DNA of 64,000 nt from Suillus spraguei (GCA_016800925.1 JABCPU010000032.1:1-64000); one strand, 5' to 3'; shown: positions 45,240 through 58,455, numbered from the stretch's first letter. Translations and numbers: made by a program. Notes: generated by a model from the sequence alone, not told the origin.

Positions 45240-48200
45240 AAAAGATAGACTCGTGACAAGCTCCGACGCTTGCAGTTTGAGAAAAAAAGGAAAGAAGTTC
45301 CCGCGCGTGTTTTTATGGGGTCATGCAATACATGCAATATAAATGTCTCGAATTCCGAGTCTCCTCCTGCCGCGAGTGGAGTCATAATTGCCATAAAAAA
45401 GTTCCAACTTGGTACCGTGTCACTCCAAAATATTATTGGTGCAATCTGCATTGAAAACACGTCAGTTCATATTGTCAATTAAGATTACACCTTACTACTT
45501 CTCTGGATATTATCAATTGATCTTATCGTTAGTCACCATAACCAGTGTTCAAACATGCAATCATCTGCACCTTCCCTTGTCACGATTATACATCCCTGGG
45601 TTCCTCCTAGTATTGCAAACCCTCTGCACAATGACCTTGCATTCGCCCTTCCAAGTCTTATAATGAGGGGTGTCGGAGGAACGAGCGAAACGATCAGGAA
45701 GCGCTCGAGCTCTAACCAGTGTGTGAGCTCTGGATATGCTAGGATTCGATGGATGGCCTGCGTCCACACCACGGTCTGTGCCACCCTTGACACAATTCGG
45801 CGCAAAGGAGATTGCTCTTACTTGATTTAAGAATGTGGTAAAACTATCCCTGTGCTCTCCATATCTCTAGTAAACTCTCGCACAGATCGAATAATCAAGC
45901 CCGCTGATTCCATCAACAGTTGAACTAGGCATCTAGGTTACTTGTTTTGGCAATTCAGAAAAGAATGTAGAGGTTGAAGTTCGGATCGGTGAGTTGTTGA
46001 GGTCAATTGAACGCGATACAGGAAGGGAAAGACTTTACGGCAGATGTCTTCCCCATCTATGTGAGGACTTGAGAAACCCAGTCATCTAAATTAGTATTTT
46101 GTTCCAGTAAGCTTTTTCTTGGAAATATGTTTTCTCTGCATTGACAGTATAAAGGACGATTTCGAAAGTTTGGTCATGAAGGCATTCAGTTCGATTTGGA
46201 TCACACCCGGCACATCTGAAGCAAGACAAGGTAAAGCAACTACGGATCGTGTTCTCGCCCTGACACTGTATTCACTTCCAAGTTCATGACAGAGAATACC
46301 GCAAGTCTCGTGATACTGTCAAGATCATAGTTGTGCTACCGGGAAGACAATAACCAAGACATTCTTCCCATCGGAAACAGCCTCTATCAGCACACATGGC
46401 GGCCTGAATAGACCGTTGTTGCCAAATATTTGCTCATCAATCGCGCCTTCAGGGATACATGAAGTGATGGGCTGTTCACGACACCGTGTGACAGAAGGTT
46501 ACTCATTTTGTCTACATAGACCTGTACAACTCATAAGCCTGATAAGATGCGTCTACAAGGTGTGGGTTTACCGCGATTTCGGGTGTCGTGAGATTGCAGA
46601 TCTGTTATCGCTTGCAGTGGTATTTGGAATTGCGGCTGGCCCTATGCCATACACTGCGGAGTATCCCAGGCACAATTTGACCTGCGTATCCCCCTGAAGG
46701 CAGCCCCTATCATCAAGCTTCCCGTCCGTGTATCACTACCTTTCATCAGATCGGTAGCTAAGTATGGGCTACGGACCTCAAACTCCCGTCGTTCTGTATC
46801 AACTTATATACCAGGCAATCTTTCATCCAGCATTCCCAGACGCACTTGCGGCGCATCGTGACTGTCCAACGATATCTGACAATGTAGTAGTATGGATCCT
46901 GAGAGGCGTCACCCTCAAAATGCCTTGTCAGATTAATCACTACACCTCGAACTTCGACCGTGAAATGACAACATGGTATGTTTGTCAGTTGAGTTTGAGC
47001 AGTATCGTGCGTGGACTTCAGGGACGTAGAGCGCGGCGGGCTCCAGTTGAGCAGAAACTTTATCTTGAACTATTTGACAGAGGAAAGGCATAGGTGTATT
47101 GAGCTGCTATCGGACGTTCCTACTTCTGTGACACGAGGGTGTAACTAGCATGCATGCAGGCCACTTGGGCCATTCTTCCAGACTTGAGGTAAATGTAGTA
47201 TACAAGCAGATTGAGCTCAAGCGTGCACTGGCACTTCCGTTGGTACGACTTTTTGGAACAATTAAACGGATGCGCCCTATGATAAACATACACAGTAAAA
47301 AATTGTGGCCCGAGCATGCTACCTGAAGTAACCTGTTCATGTATCGTTCTACTGTGTTCCTGAAAACAGCTTTCTGTCAATTCGGCACACCCAACTGTTA
47401 TAAAGATAGGGTCCCCTATTGATTACTGGAAATGAAATCATATCCACGATAATCGGCAAAATCCCTTCTTCCCCTGGTGACCAGCCCGTCGGATCTGGAC
47501 TTGAGTAATACATACCATGCTCCTAGTACCTTGCAGTCATGTATTTGTGGTAGTATTTAGTCAGCACAATAAGCTAGGTTAGCTCCGGCTACTATATACC
47601 CAAAGTGTACTAGTGGCACACTGCCCATGCTCATACTACCATATTATCAACCTGGAGCGCACATATGCATATTCACGTGGATATGTGCCATTCTCCCAGT
47701 GACCTATCTCTAAACTCCTGAGCGCTCCCCACCGTGACCACCATCATGATTGTCGCACGCGTCACTTCAAATTTACACCCACAGTCAGTGCACTACGCTA
47801 TAAATAAGTAAGCCGATTATGATCTAAGAAGTTGGGTATTAGCTGATGGGCGTTGACACCAGTGCGGAGATTTCAACAGGATCCTGCCCCAGTTCCTGTA
47901 TGTCACGGGTTGGCTTGTCGTGTTCTGCCTTCATTGCATTCATGGCGTAATGCGTAATAGGTATGATATGCCTAGTGCCTGTCTCTTCCTGCCCGTAGGG
48001 TTAGGGTGAGATGCTTCATTTAAATAACTTCAATGCACTTTCTGTCAGGTCCATCCTATCTATCTCCAGTTCTCTATTAGTCATGCTACAGCTCTCTGAC
48101 CTGCACATTTCTGGCAACGCACGGCTCATCCTCAATGCTGGGGCTTGTGTTGGAGTAATGGGAGCGGTTATTTGGGCTTACCTTCGGAAATCAGGTAGCC

Positions 48201-50440
48201 GCCTTCCTCTCCCACCTTCTCCTCCCACTAGGAGACTTTTGGGACACTTGCTACCCCCTCGCAGGTGAAGTTTCATATCCCCAACCACATTTTTTGTAAT
48301 CTAATTGTATTACATTTCTGATCAGTGCATTTCTCACTGTAGCGCGGTGGATCGACGAGTATGGCCCTCTGATTACTGTTCGTTCGGGAATCCATAACGT
48401 CGTGATCATCGGTCGATACAAAGTTAGTTCCTTCATAATACGTGATCATCTCCACATTCAACCCTTCGTGGCAGGCCGCGATAGATATACTGGAGAAGCA
48501 GGGTAAAATCTCGGTTGATCGACCTAACCTTGTTGGTGCAGAAATTCTTGCACGCGGACTAATCGTCAGTTTAGCACGGGCTGGGGACAGCCTCCGTCAG
48601 AAGCGTAGGTTCGTCGCCACGATACTGTAAAGGCTCAAACAGCTCTCATGTTACCTTTAAATACGGTGCAGAGTGCTCCATACGCAACTCCAGCCCAAAT
48701 CAGCTGAGATGTATCAGCCTCTGCAAATGTCACAAGCGAAAATCGTGATGCTCAGCATTCTCGACGATCCAGCCAACTTTCAGACCCATGTGTCAACGTA
48801 AGTGGTTTCCTATATACGGCACAGGGATCAGATAGCGTGTTACTTATGAGTTCCTGGAAGTTATTCTGCAGTGACGGTCACGAAAATTACATACGGGAAG
48901 ACCACACCAGTATCCGCAACTCATCCTGATGTTTTGGAGGCTCGTCTGCTCCTCAAGAGCGTGGGAGGTGTCGCGCGTCATGGTAATTACTTGGTGGACT
49001 CCATACCATGGCTCAAATACCTTCCTTGGTATGCGCCCGACTTAAGAGAGGAGTACGAGAGGACAACGCGACGCTACACAAAGATGCTGAACCGCGTGAG
49101 ACAGCAAATGGTATGCATCGTCTTGCCTGTCTTCACATGATATCTGAAGGGTTCCACAGCAAAGAAACGAGGACATTGGCCCATCATTTTCAAAATACAT
49201 CCTAGAAAATCAGCATCAGTATGGCTTGACGGATATCGAGACGGCGTATCTTTCTGGTGCTATATATGCAGCTGGGATCGAAACGGTGAGGCATTTTCCA
49301 TTTTTCCGAATGTACTCACTAAGATGAGGTGTCAGACTTCTATGGCGATATGCACGGTGCTAATGGCAGCTGCGAAATTCCCTGAAGAGCAAGCCAAAGT
49401 ACAGGCCGAGCTTGATGCAGTCATTGGAAGGGAGCGAGGTAGGTCAATCTTGCATCGAAGTTATGTTAATGAAATGATTTATCTACCAAAGCACCGACCT
49501 TTGCCGACAAACCGCTCCTTCCTCGTCTGGAAGCCTTCATCTCTGAGGCTGTGAGGTGGAGACCGATGATTGCTGCAGGCGGGTCTCTCATTAGTCAGTC
49601 CTGCACACGAAGTTTATACAATCCATCCCACAGGAGTGCAACACCGAACGGATGAAGATATCATTTGGGCAAGTGCTCTTTGAATGATTCGTTGTCCGCA
49701 GGCTAATCTGACATCCTCCTGCAGGAAAACTATTGCATCCCCGCTGGAACTACGGTGGTCGGCAACCACTGGTAAGTCGATATCCTTTACGATACGACAT
49801 ATCAAACTGTCACCGCCTCAGGGCCATCTCTCGAGATCCAGATATCTATCCGAGCCTGAGGAATTCAAGCCCCAGCGCTGGATTGACGACCAAGGTCGCC
49901 TGAGGGAGGATCTCGGATTCTTTACATTTGGGTTTGGTCGGCGGTAAGTGCCGTCTTTTGGGATATACCTTCTTTTTGATCGTCCTTCCTTCCAGCATAT
50001 GCCCAGGTCTACACGTTGCGAATAGGTTAGAATTATTTCCATGCGTATGACTTCTTGGTCTTATCTGAAATGTTACAGGTCGATCTTCATAAATACACTT
50101 CTTATCCTTTGGGCCTTTGAGCTCCGTCTGGATCCCACGAAGCCGCTAGATGACACAGGGTTCATCTACTTGCCGATTCCAACTATCCCATGCGCCATTA
50201 AATTTCAAACGAGGATTCCAGAATCAGAGATTAGGCTCATGATGGAGAACTATTAGGAGGGCATATGAGAAGCATTGAGTAAGATCATCATCAGGGAGTA
50301 AATGAAAACCAGTTGGAAACAAATTATGTATTCGTTCATGACAACCTGACTCCGAGTTTGATTCGTGTAGTATAATCAACTATGCAGTGTCTCGTAAATA
50401 TAATTTTATAAAAGTGTTAAAGAACCAGAATGTCGATCTC
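45240..50440. repeat. Inverted duplication, right arm
   Basis: Reverse-complement counterpart of 33296-38650; see that entry. The outer edge lies near 50440 (GTTAAAGAACCAGAATGTCG resembles the left arm's edge). Divergence is considerable and includes many indels, so the duplication is old. Confidence 0.8.
48083..50256 (+). pseudogene. Cytochrome P450 (P450-5), one frame break
   Basis: Exons 48083-48264, 48326-48422, 48475-48608, 48672-48797, 48861-49110, 49160-49285, 49324-49438 and 49492 onward join in phase. Residues include AAIDILEKQGKISVDRPNLV, YLVDSIPWLKYLPWYAPDL, AAGIET, EAVRWRP and FFTFGFGRR with ICPGLHVANR. In the exon before the haem loop, the sister sequence TATCCCGAG is TATCCGAG here (about 49853). 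That one-base loss would remove the haem loop. The intron 8 donor is GCGGGT, as in P450-2. Intron 9 starts GCAAGT at 49669. Confidence 0.8.
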
Positions 50441-50734
50441 TCTTGAAGTATTCAGCTTAGACAGCAGGATCCGATCAATGCAGTCATAAAAAAGTACCTC
50501 TCCAAATCTCTACTAGTTCAATATTTCCATCATCGCACTTGGATTCCGTGCGACCATCCCATTTACAATACACAGGAGTACAAGGTACCATGAATGCCGC
50601 CATGACTAATGAAGAGAAATGCATAGTTGACTACATAACAGGAGTAAGACTTGGAATATGCAATGAGAGCCCTAGAGAGATGAACGATTCAATGATTTGT
50701 GCCTGGCCCCCTGGCGGTGATCCATCAAGGCTTC

Positions 50735-51345
50735 TTATCCAGCCTCAGGATAATCTGCATCATACGCCTAAGCTCCCCTTCTGGAATGCTCGTCTGAAAT
50801 TTGATAGAGCAAGGGACATTTGGTATCATCACTTTTGAGAATCCCATGTCATCCTGTGGCTTCGCAGGATCCAGACTGAGCTTGAAGGTCCAAAAAATAA
50901 GAAGCGGCTTTATGAACACCGATCTGTAACATTTCAGATAAGATCGGGAAATCGTGCACGTGTAAAGAACTCCAACCTGTTCGCAACGTGCTGACCTTGA
51001 CATACACTGGAAGGAAGGACAATCGAAGGAAGTATATCACAGGAGACAGTACTTACCGCCGACCGAGCCCATATACAAAGAATGCGAGATGGTTCCTCAG
51101 GCGACCTTGGTCGTCCATTCGGCGCTGGGGCTTGAATTCATCAGGCTCGGGATAGACTTCTAGATCTCGAGAGATGGCCCCGAGGCAGTGACAGTTTGAT
51201 ATGTCGTATTGTAAAGGACATCAACTTACCAGTGGTTGCCGACCACCGTAGTTCCAGCGGAAATACAATATTTTTTCCTGCAGGAGGATGTCAGATTAGC
51301 CTGCGGACAATAAATCGTTTAAAGAGTACTTGCCCAAATGACAAT
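50735..51345 (-). pseudogene. Cytochrome P450 (P450-6), C-terminal fragment
   Basis: Only the last exons remain: ENYCIPAGTT-like exon 10 (about 51270), exon 11 with a DL in place of DP before the haem loop, exon 12, and exon 13 (LSLDPAKPQDDMGFSKVMIP). Exon 13 ends out of register (MMQIILRLDKKP). The 5' side stops at the GCAAGT donor of intron 9, where a period-10 repeat array begins. Confidence 0.85.
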
Positions 51346-51722
51346 AGTCACGAACGAGCATGAACAAGCACAGGCAGATGAACACAAATGCGCAAGTGCG
51401 AATTAGCAATGAGCACAAACGAACGACGAGCATGAACGAACAAGTATGAACGAGCATGGACGAATGCAGGCAAGGACAGATGAGCCGAATGCAGACGGGT
51501 ACAGACAAGTCCCTTGAAGTGAGTTCAGACAAGCCCAAACGAGTGCAAGCGAGTGCAGACAAGTACACATGAATCCAAACGAATGCAGGAGAATACAGAC
51601 GAGTGCAAGCAAATGCAGACAAGTATAGATGAGTCCAAACAAGTACAAGAGAATGAATATGAGTCTAAATGAGTGCAGGCAAGCACAAATAAGTTCAGGC
51701 AAGTTCAGGCAGGGTCCAGACG
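51345..51722. repeat. Degenerate array with 10-bp period
   Basis: Units such as GAGTGCAAGC, GAGTGCAGAC, AAGTACACAT and GAATCCAAAC follow each other in register for nearly 380 bp. The array directly caps the P450-6 fragment. Confidence 0.85.
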
Positions 51723-52795
51723 GATGACATTAGGAAAAATCTCCCTTGCTAATTTCATCTAATTGTAAGTAATTCTCAATAATTAAGCAAATTTCAGATA
51801 ACTAGCGTTTTTAGGAGATTGGATGGATTATATTACCCGCCCCTCCCCCGATAATCCGTTTATAATGGTCGATAATTCTAATAATTTGAAGATATTTGAA
51901 AGAATATCTGCCCTATTGACAACGACATTTTAGAATTGACCAGCACTGTCATAACGATATTATATTTCAAATGTCCGATATCACGAGGTGGCGTCAACGT
52001 GTCATGTGATGTCTGATTTTTGATGGAGTCAACGACAGTATGCAACAATTATCAACCTGACAGAGATGCCATCTTGGATCCATTCTGGCTTGGACATGTT
52101 AGCCTGAGTTCGAAAATTCTGGTTCATTGCCACCTGTCCAATTCCAAGTTGCACCACAGTAGATGGTAACAAACCAGCAACTGGCACGTAAGCACACTTC
52201 ATCGTTTGGAATTCTACCATGCTATGGATTCACGCTGAAATGTCATGTAGCAGTTCGCACCAAATAATGTCATGCATCATAACGCCCCCACAGTTGAATA
52301 TGCATTACTTGCGTCAATGTAACAACCGCTCCACAGGTACAATGTTGCAGCGTCGTATGGACAGCTCCTGCATCAATATCACGAGCTTATCTTTTCTTAC
52401 TCCTCCGCTACTGAAGATCATGCATCGTACCCTTGCGCAATCCGCATCGTAGATGTCTTCCCAATACCAGCTAAATATCTAGGTTTTCAAATCCATTCTT
52501 TGTCAATGACATTGCTCTTCAACACACTGCTAATTCCATCAGTGTCAAACGATGTCTGATACCGCCACTATGCCTCCCTTCCCAGCAAGCTTACAGGTCT
52601 AATCCGGTGTCTAACATTGTCAGCGGAGCCATACTTGTTGCCTAATGTACAGCGTTCGTACTGCCAGAATTAGTAGATGTTCGGCACTGAGCGTGTTGCG
52701 GAGCTTAACTACTTGGTGATCCTTGCTTGGTGCTTCCCACATTTCACGATCACGACGAACAAGTACTGCTGTAGCAGTGCCGCTACGTTTCACCT
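51723..52795. other. No supported gene; one dispersed repeat
   Basis: Nothing coding is recognised. 52060-52225 is homologous to 56005-56165 (see that entry). Confidence 0.4.
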
Positions 52796-54961
52796 CTATG
52801 CTGATACTACATCTTCAGGATAGTTCTGCATCATACATCTAAGCTCCGTTTCTGGAACCCTCGTTCGAAATTCGATGGCGCAAGGGACATTTGGTATCGT
52901 CGCGTTCATGAACCCCATGTCGTCCTGCGGCTTCGTATGATCTAGACTGAGCTTGAAGGCCCAAAGAATAAGAAGCGAATTGATGAACACTGATCTATAA
53001 CATTTCAGGTGAGTGGGGAATCATCCGCATGGAAAGAACTCTGACCTGTTCGCAACGTGTAGACCTGGGCATACACTGAAAGGAAGGACAATCACAGAAA
53101 GTATATCACGCAAGACAGTGCTTACCGCCGACCAAATCCATATACAAAGAATGTAAGATCGTCTCTCAGGCGACCTTGATCATCAACCCAACGCTGGGGC
53201 TTGAATGCCTCAGGCTCGGGATAGATATCTGGATCTCGAGAGATGGCCCTGAGGCGGTGACAATTTGATATCGTATCCATATCTTAAAGGACGTCGACTT
53301 ACCAGTGGTTGCCGACTACCGTAGTTCCAGTGGGAATGCAATAATTTTCCTACCGGCACATGTCGGATTAGCCTGCGGACAACGAATCATTCAGCACTTG
53401 CCCAAATGACATCTTCAGTCGTTCGGTGAGGCATCCCTGTGGGACGGATTGTATAAACTTCATGTGCAGGACCGACCAATGAGAAACCCACCTTCAGCAG
53501 ACATCGGTCTCCATCTCAAAGCCTCAGAGATAAAGGCCTCCAGACGAACAAGCGATGGTTTGTCGGCAAAGGTCGGCACTTTGGCAGGGGGATTATTCAA
53601 TTGACACCACCACGATGGAAAATCAAACTACCTCGATCCCTTCTGATGACCGCATCAATCTCAGCCTGTACTTGAGCTTGCTCGTCAGGGAAACGTGCGG
53701 CCGCCATTAGCACCGTGCATATTGCCGCACCGGTCTAACCCCCATCTTAGTGTATTCATACGTGAAAAGGAAGACCCCTTACTGAGTGTGATCCAGCTCC
53801 AAAAAACGCACCAGCAAGAAACGCCATCTCGTTCTCCGTCAAGCCATGGAGACGCTCATTTTCTAGAATGTATTTTGAAAATGACGGGCCGATGTCTTGG
53901 TCGCTCTGCTGTGGACAACTCAAATATCATGTGAAGACAGGCAAAACAATGCGTACTAATTGCTGTCTCACGCAGTTCAGCTGGCCTGTGTGGAGTCGCC
54001 TTATCCTCTCGAACCCGTCTCTTAACTCTGGTGCATACCAGGGAAGATATTTGAGCCACGGTATGGAGTCCACCAAGTAAGAGCCATGGCGTAGGACTGG
54101 ACGGAATACCTTGCCGATCTGGCGAATCTCTCTGATTTCGGGGTCAGTTTCCGACGTCGGCGCGCTCTTCCCATACGTAAGTTTCATGATTGTCGTTGTA
54201 GCATAACTTCCAAAAACCTGTAAGTGACACACCCACACGTAGGGACCACTTACGATGAAACATGGTGCTGAAAGTTGTGTGGATCATTGAGAATATTGAC
54301 GATTACGTTCTTAGCTTGTGACATTTGCAAAGGCTGATACGCCTCAGCTGATTTGGGCTGGAGATGCGTATGGAGTGCTCTGCACCATATTGAAAGTAAG
54401 TTAAAGGCAGTGTGAGCCCTGACAGTCTCGAGGCGACGAACCTACGCATTCGACGGACCCTGTCCCCAGCGTGTGCCAAAACGAGGTCCAATCCGTGTGT
54501 AAGAATTTCTCCAGCAACAAGGCGAGGTCGATCAGCTAGGATTCTACCCTGCTTCTCCATTATATCCATTGCGGCCTGCCACGAAGCGTTGAATATGGGG
54601 CCGATCACATATCATGGACATTGAACGGACTAACTTTGTATCGACCGATAATCACGATGGTCTGGGTTCCTGAGCGAATAGTAACTAGGGAGCCATACTC
54701 ATCAATCCACCGTGCTATAGTGAAAGATGCGCTAATCAGAAATGGAGTAAAATCAGATTACAAAACCGAAGAGGCTGATGTGAAACTTCACTTCTGGGGC
54801 GGTAGGAAGTGTCCCTGAAGTCGCCATGTGGGAGGAGAAGGAGGCAGGGAGGATTTACGACGGTCAGCACATATGATTACTCCTATAGCCGCAATGCAAG
54901 CTGTAGCACCGAGAACGAGCTGCGTGTTGTCAAAAATACACAGATCAGGTAGCTGTAGCAT
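52796..54961 (-). pseudogene. Cytochrome P450 (P450-7), one frame break
   Basis: Thirteen exons recognisable from ATG 54961 to TAG 52796: MLQLPDLCIFDNTQLVLGAT, AAMDIMEKQGRILADRPRLV, YLVDSIPWLKYLPWYAPEL, I-helix GAGSHS (the usual acidic residue replaced by His), ExxR, haem FVYGFGRR with VCPGLHVANR. Exon 7 lacks one base relative to its sisters near 53735 (GGGGGTTAG versus AGGTGTCAG), which shifts the frame after the I-helix. Confidence 0.8.
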
Positions 54962-54989
54962 GAGGGATTGGAAGAGTGGAAAGAGATAG

Positions 54990-56004
54990 GATGAACCTCG
55001 TCGAAAGTGCGTTCAATTTATTTATGTAAAGCACCCATAGGAAGAGACGAACATTTGTCATACTCCATTACGCGTTAATAAAAAGCAAACTCATCCGGAA
55101 TGCGGGAACCGGGCAAGATCCTGAATGATGATCAGCCTGCTTCTTTGATGGCCCTCGTATCGTGCATTGACTATGAGCATCAACTTTGACGCGTGCAGGG
55201 TCAATGAATCAAGTATGATAATGACAATGATGATGGTGATGAGCACTTGGTAGTTTGGGGTATGGTGCAGTTTATAACCGCACCATACCTCCAAACTACT
55301 GAGCCTGCCAGGCTCAGTCTTAAAAGTTAAAACCAACGGTTTAGGAAGCAGATGTCTCTGTCCTCGAACCTACTAACTTAGGCTTTGTACAACATGTATC
55401 CACGGTTAAGAATGTGTGTGTGCGGGTGCGCTCCAGGTTGTTAATATAGGTCGCGTGTCATTACAGTGAATCAGATGTTATGAGCTGTCGTGTATGACTC
55501 GGAATGCCGGCTGTTGCACCTAGGGGGTTACGGTAATTCTATCGCAAAATCATACATTGGAAAAGCTTACTGGGGTAGAATCATGCCCCTATCATAATCG
55601 GGGCCCGCGTTACCTGCATTTAACTCCGCCGGACAAGTGAATGAATTTGAAAACAGAGCGGATGTTGACCTCTAGCATATTATATGATACCGATTGGTCG
55701 CCGTATGGCTAAGCCGCATTAGCATTAGAAATCCGGTACCAATACCTGCCACGCCACGAATATGAGACTCAAGAAAACGCTGAAAAGCGTGAGGGTCGGC
55801 GCATCTTGAATCCTGCCATGCTGAACGTCAACTCGTCAGTCACATAAAGAGTGCTAGTATGCAAGCAAAACACCCACCATCATATCAACTTGTTCTGTTA
55901 GAATGGTAATTGGGACTTGCAAAAGGGTGAGTTGGAAGACCGACGGTACGTGAGACTGTTACATAATAGTTTGAACGAATCGGCACGTCACATAGATCAT
56001 CCAG
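54990..56004. other. P450-7 upstream region; no gene recognised
   Basis: Contains the P450-type upstream sequence with a weak TATA-like TTTATTTATG and a TGATGGTGATGAGC-like stretch also seen upstream of other copies. No gene supported. Confidence 0.35.
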
Positions 56005-56165
56005 AAATTCCATCTTGGATCCAAATTGACTGATTTGGACATGTTAGCCTGAACTCGAAGATTCTCAGGAATATGGTTCATTGCAACCTGGTGCTGTGTT
56101 ACTCCAGTGGCAGACACATAGTAATAAACACACCTTATCATTTGGAATTCAACAAACAGTGATAC
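56005..56165. repeat. Dispersed repeat pair (with 52060-52225)
   Basis: Shared words are CCATCTTGGATCC, TTTGGACATGTTAGCCTGA, GGTTCATTGC and CACACTTCATCGTTTGGAATTC-like sequence, in the same orientation. Both copies translate on the minus strand with QANMSK and VAMN, possibly a shred of a transposon gene. Confidence 0.5.
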
Positions 56166-57220
56166 ATCAGGAAATTCACACATTCCTTAACATGCTTAAT
56201 CAGCTTAACTCACTTATCTCAAAACTTGTTTGCTCTCTCTCACATCATTCACCTGGCATATCTTATATTTTTTGAGTGCGAAATACAATAAAACATGTAT
56301 ATTAATATATCTCAACTTTTTTTTTTCTGAATTCATTCACATTGAAATTTTGGACAAGTAGATTCAATTTCACCAAGGCAGTTAAGTGTAAATAAGTCCG
56401 CATAAGGGCACGTCAAGGAATGTGTGAATTTCCTGATGTATGGGCCATCAGTGAATTGATGAATCCATGATATGGTAGCTGTGAGAAATATAGGATGATA
56501 TAATTCTGCTGCTGCTGAATATACCTATGTATACAGCAAAAAATACGAGTCATCGGTACATAGCCATGGATGTCTGAAAATCCATTTTACCATGAGGAGT
56601 TTGTGATAAGATCATGTTGTTGCACAACTTGCACCACTGCAGCAATCAATGTGCAATAGCATCATTTAGTCACACTTGTTGACTCATACCATATCCCTTT
56701 ATTTATGTTTTGAACTACTAAGTGATATAAGACTTTATCATGGAAAGCACCATTAGCACTTGTAACCTAATGTAGATTCCTATGAGAGTTTTTGACAAGG
56801 CTATAACTTTGTGCCATCATGGATGGTAAGGTATGATAGTGTAATGAGGTACCATGTGTTGAGCAATATAATATTCCCTCATTTATATTTGATTTACAAA
56901 ACTATATAAGTGGGTTAAAATATTGTGTGAATTACTCGAGTTTAACTTTATTTACACCAGGGTAATTGGATGAGCACACTCCTCAGCAGCTTTGTCTTTT
57001 GGGTCTTCCCATAACCTTTCTTTGTTTAGGGCCAGTCCCTTGGCCACCTTTGGCTGATGCCCTACACATCACTCAGCATGTCAAATATGCATTATGCAAT
57101 CCTCATTGCCACCTCCTTTAGTGGAGTAAATGACTTGTATCTAGTGAGACTGAGTGAAGCAGATTTTCTTTACCTCTTCTCACTTGAATTACTCATCTTG
57201 CTAGGTATGCTATTTCAAAC
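56166..57220. other. AT-rich stretch without recognised gene
   Basis: No domain, array or exon series supported. Confidence 0.4.
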
Positions 57221-57705
57221 TTGAGTTCCATTCCTCTTCTCACTCAAATTACTTATCTTGCTAGTGTAATTTGCACATCTCATCTCTTCATTGAAAGTCT
57301 TCTCATATCTGAAACTGCCAATGGAACCATCCATACTATCTCCTCCAACCCTACTTCAGGGGAACAACAGGAGTTCAACCAAGACTCCATCAATAAGTGT
57401 CTCAAATTTGTTGATGAATTCAGGAAAGGGCTTATTCAGAAGGGAGATGTGCTGTTGGAAATCCAAACCATCTTGTAGTCAGCAATTGAAGAATCTGACA
57501 CTCTCATGCAACTTGACTTCAAACTGGGATTTCAGCACTTCCTTGAATGCCTCGACTATGTCTCCAATGAGGATGAATTTTCAGCAGAACAAGGAAGAGC
57601 CTTCAATGATGAACCTCATGCAGGGGATTCACAATCTCCATTCAGAAATGAGTCAATTGCTAAAGAGAAAGAGCTTCGAACAAGACTTCAAAAATGGGTT
57701 CAAAC

Positions 57706-57740
<35 letters not shown>

Positions 57741-58455
57741 GTCCAGCGATGAACATGAGTATGTCCTGCAGGGAAAGGGATGAAAACTTACCTCTGAATG
57801 AATTCAATTCTATCTGTGGCTTAAATCAAATTGATATTGTCATGTCTCCAGTAAAGGTCAGAGCAACTCATGCTTGACTGTTATGAGGAGTGATCAAAGG
57901 ATTCAAAATATTATTAGGGCCAAGTTACAGCCACACCAGGATGCCCTAGTTTCCCATTGTCCCAATAGACTCTCTTGCTGGAGGGATGAGCTCCAGACCT
58001 CAAGAAAGTCCTGTCCAGACATTATTCCAGTGCCATTAACTCAAAGCAGTCTCAACTCCTTGGAAAGGGATTTGAAATCACCTTATCCCAACTAACCTCT
58101 ACCCACAAAGTTACAGCCAATTCAAAAACTATGCAGAATCGCAAAATCAAAACTTGTACATTGGAAATACCTGTATAAGGACCCTGTAAGCACCTGAGTG
58201 AGAGATTTGCAGTGCTAGTGTACTTCAAGTCTTCGCTTCACAACAATGCTGCCACTATCAGATTCTTCCCTTGAGGTACCTGAATTCAAGACTACTTTCA
58301 TTATTCACCTTGATACATACACCAAGATCACTACTGAAAGTAATGGAAAAACAAAAACCAAGGAAGTGAAATTTATGAAAGTCAAAGAACTCATCTTTCA
58401 AATCTCTGAGCCCAACTATATCAAATTTTTTGACTACAATTCTTGCGAAGCATGA
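57221..58455 (+). pseudogene. Degenerate mobile-element protein(s), family uncertain
   Basis: One plus-strand frame runs from about 57221 through a TAG at 57476-57478 to 57877. It encodes CLKFVDEFRKGLIQKGDVLL before the stop and FKLGFQHFLECLDYVSNEDE after it, then a (GA)n run coding EREREREREM. A second frame at 58246-58455 encodes FKTTFIIHLDTYTKITTESN with KVKELIF. Both resemble N-terminal regions that I associate with fungal transposon proteins, from memory and without a search. Stops show decay. Confidence 0.35.
57709..57736 (+). repeat. (GA)n microsatellite
   Basis: About 14 GA units, in frame within the degenerate ORF. Confidence 0.9.

Noticed and set aside
46764..47093. 109-codon ORF in the right duplication arm
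   Set aside because: The equivalent left-arm frame is interrupted; no recognisable domain.
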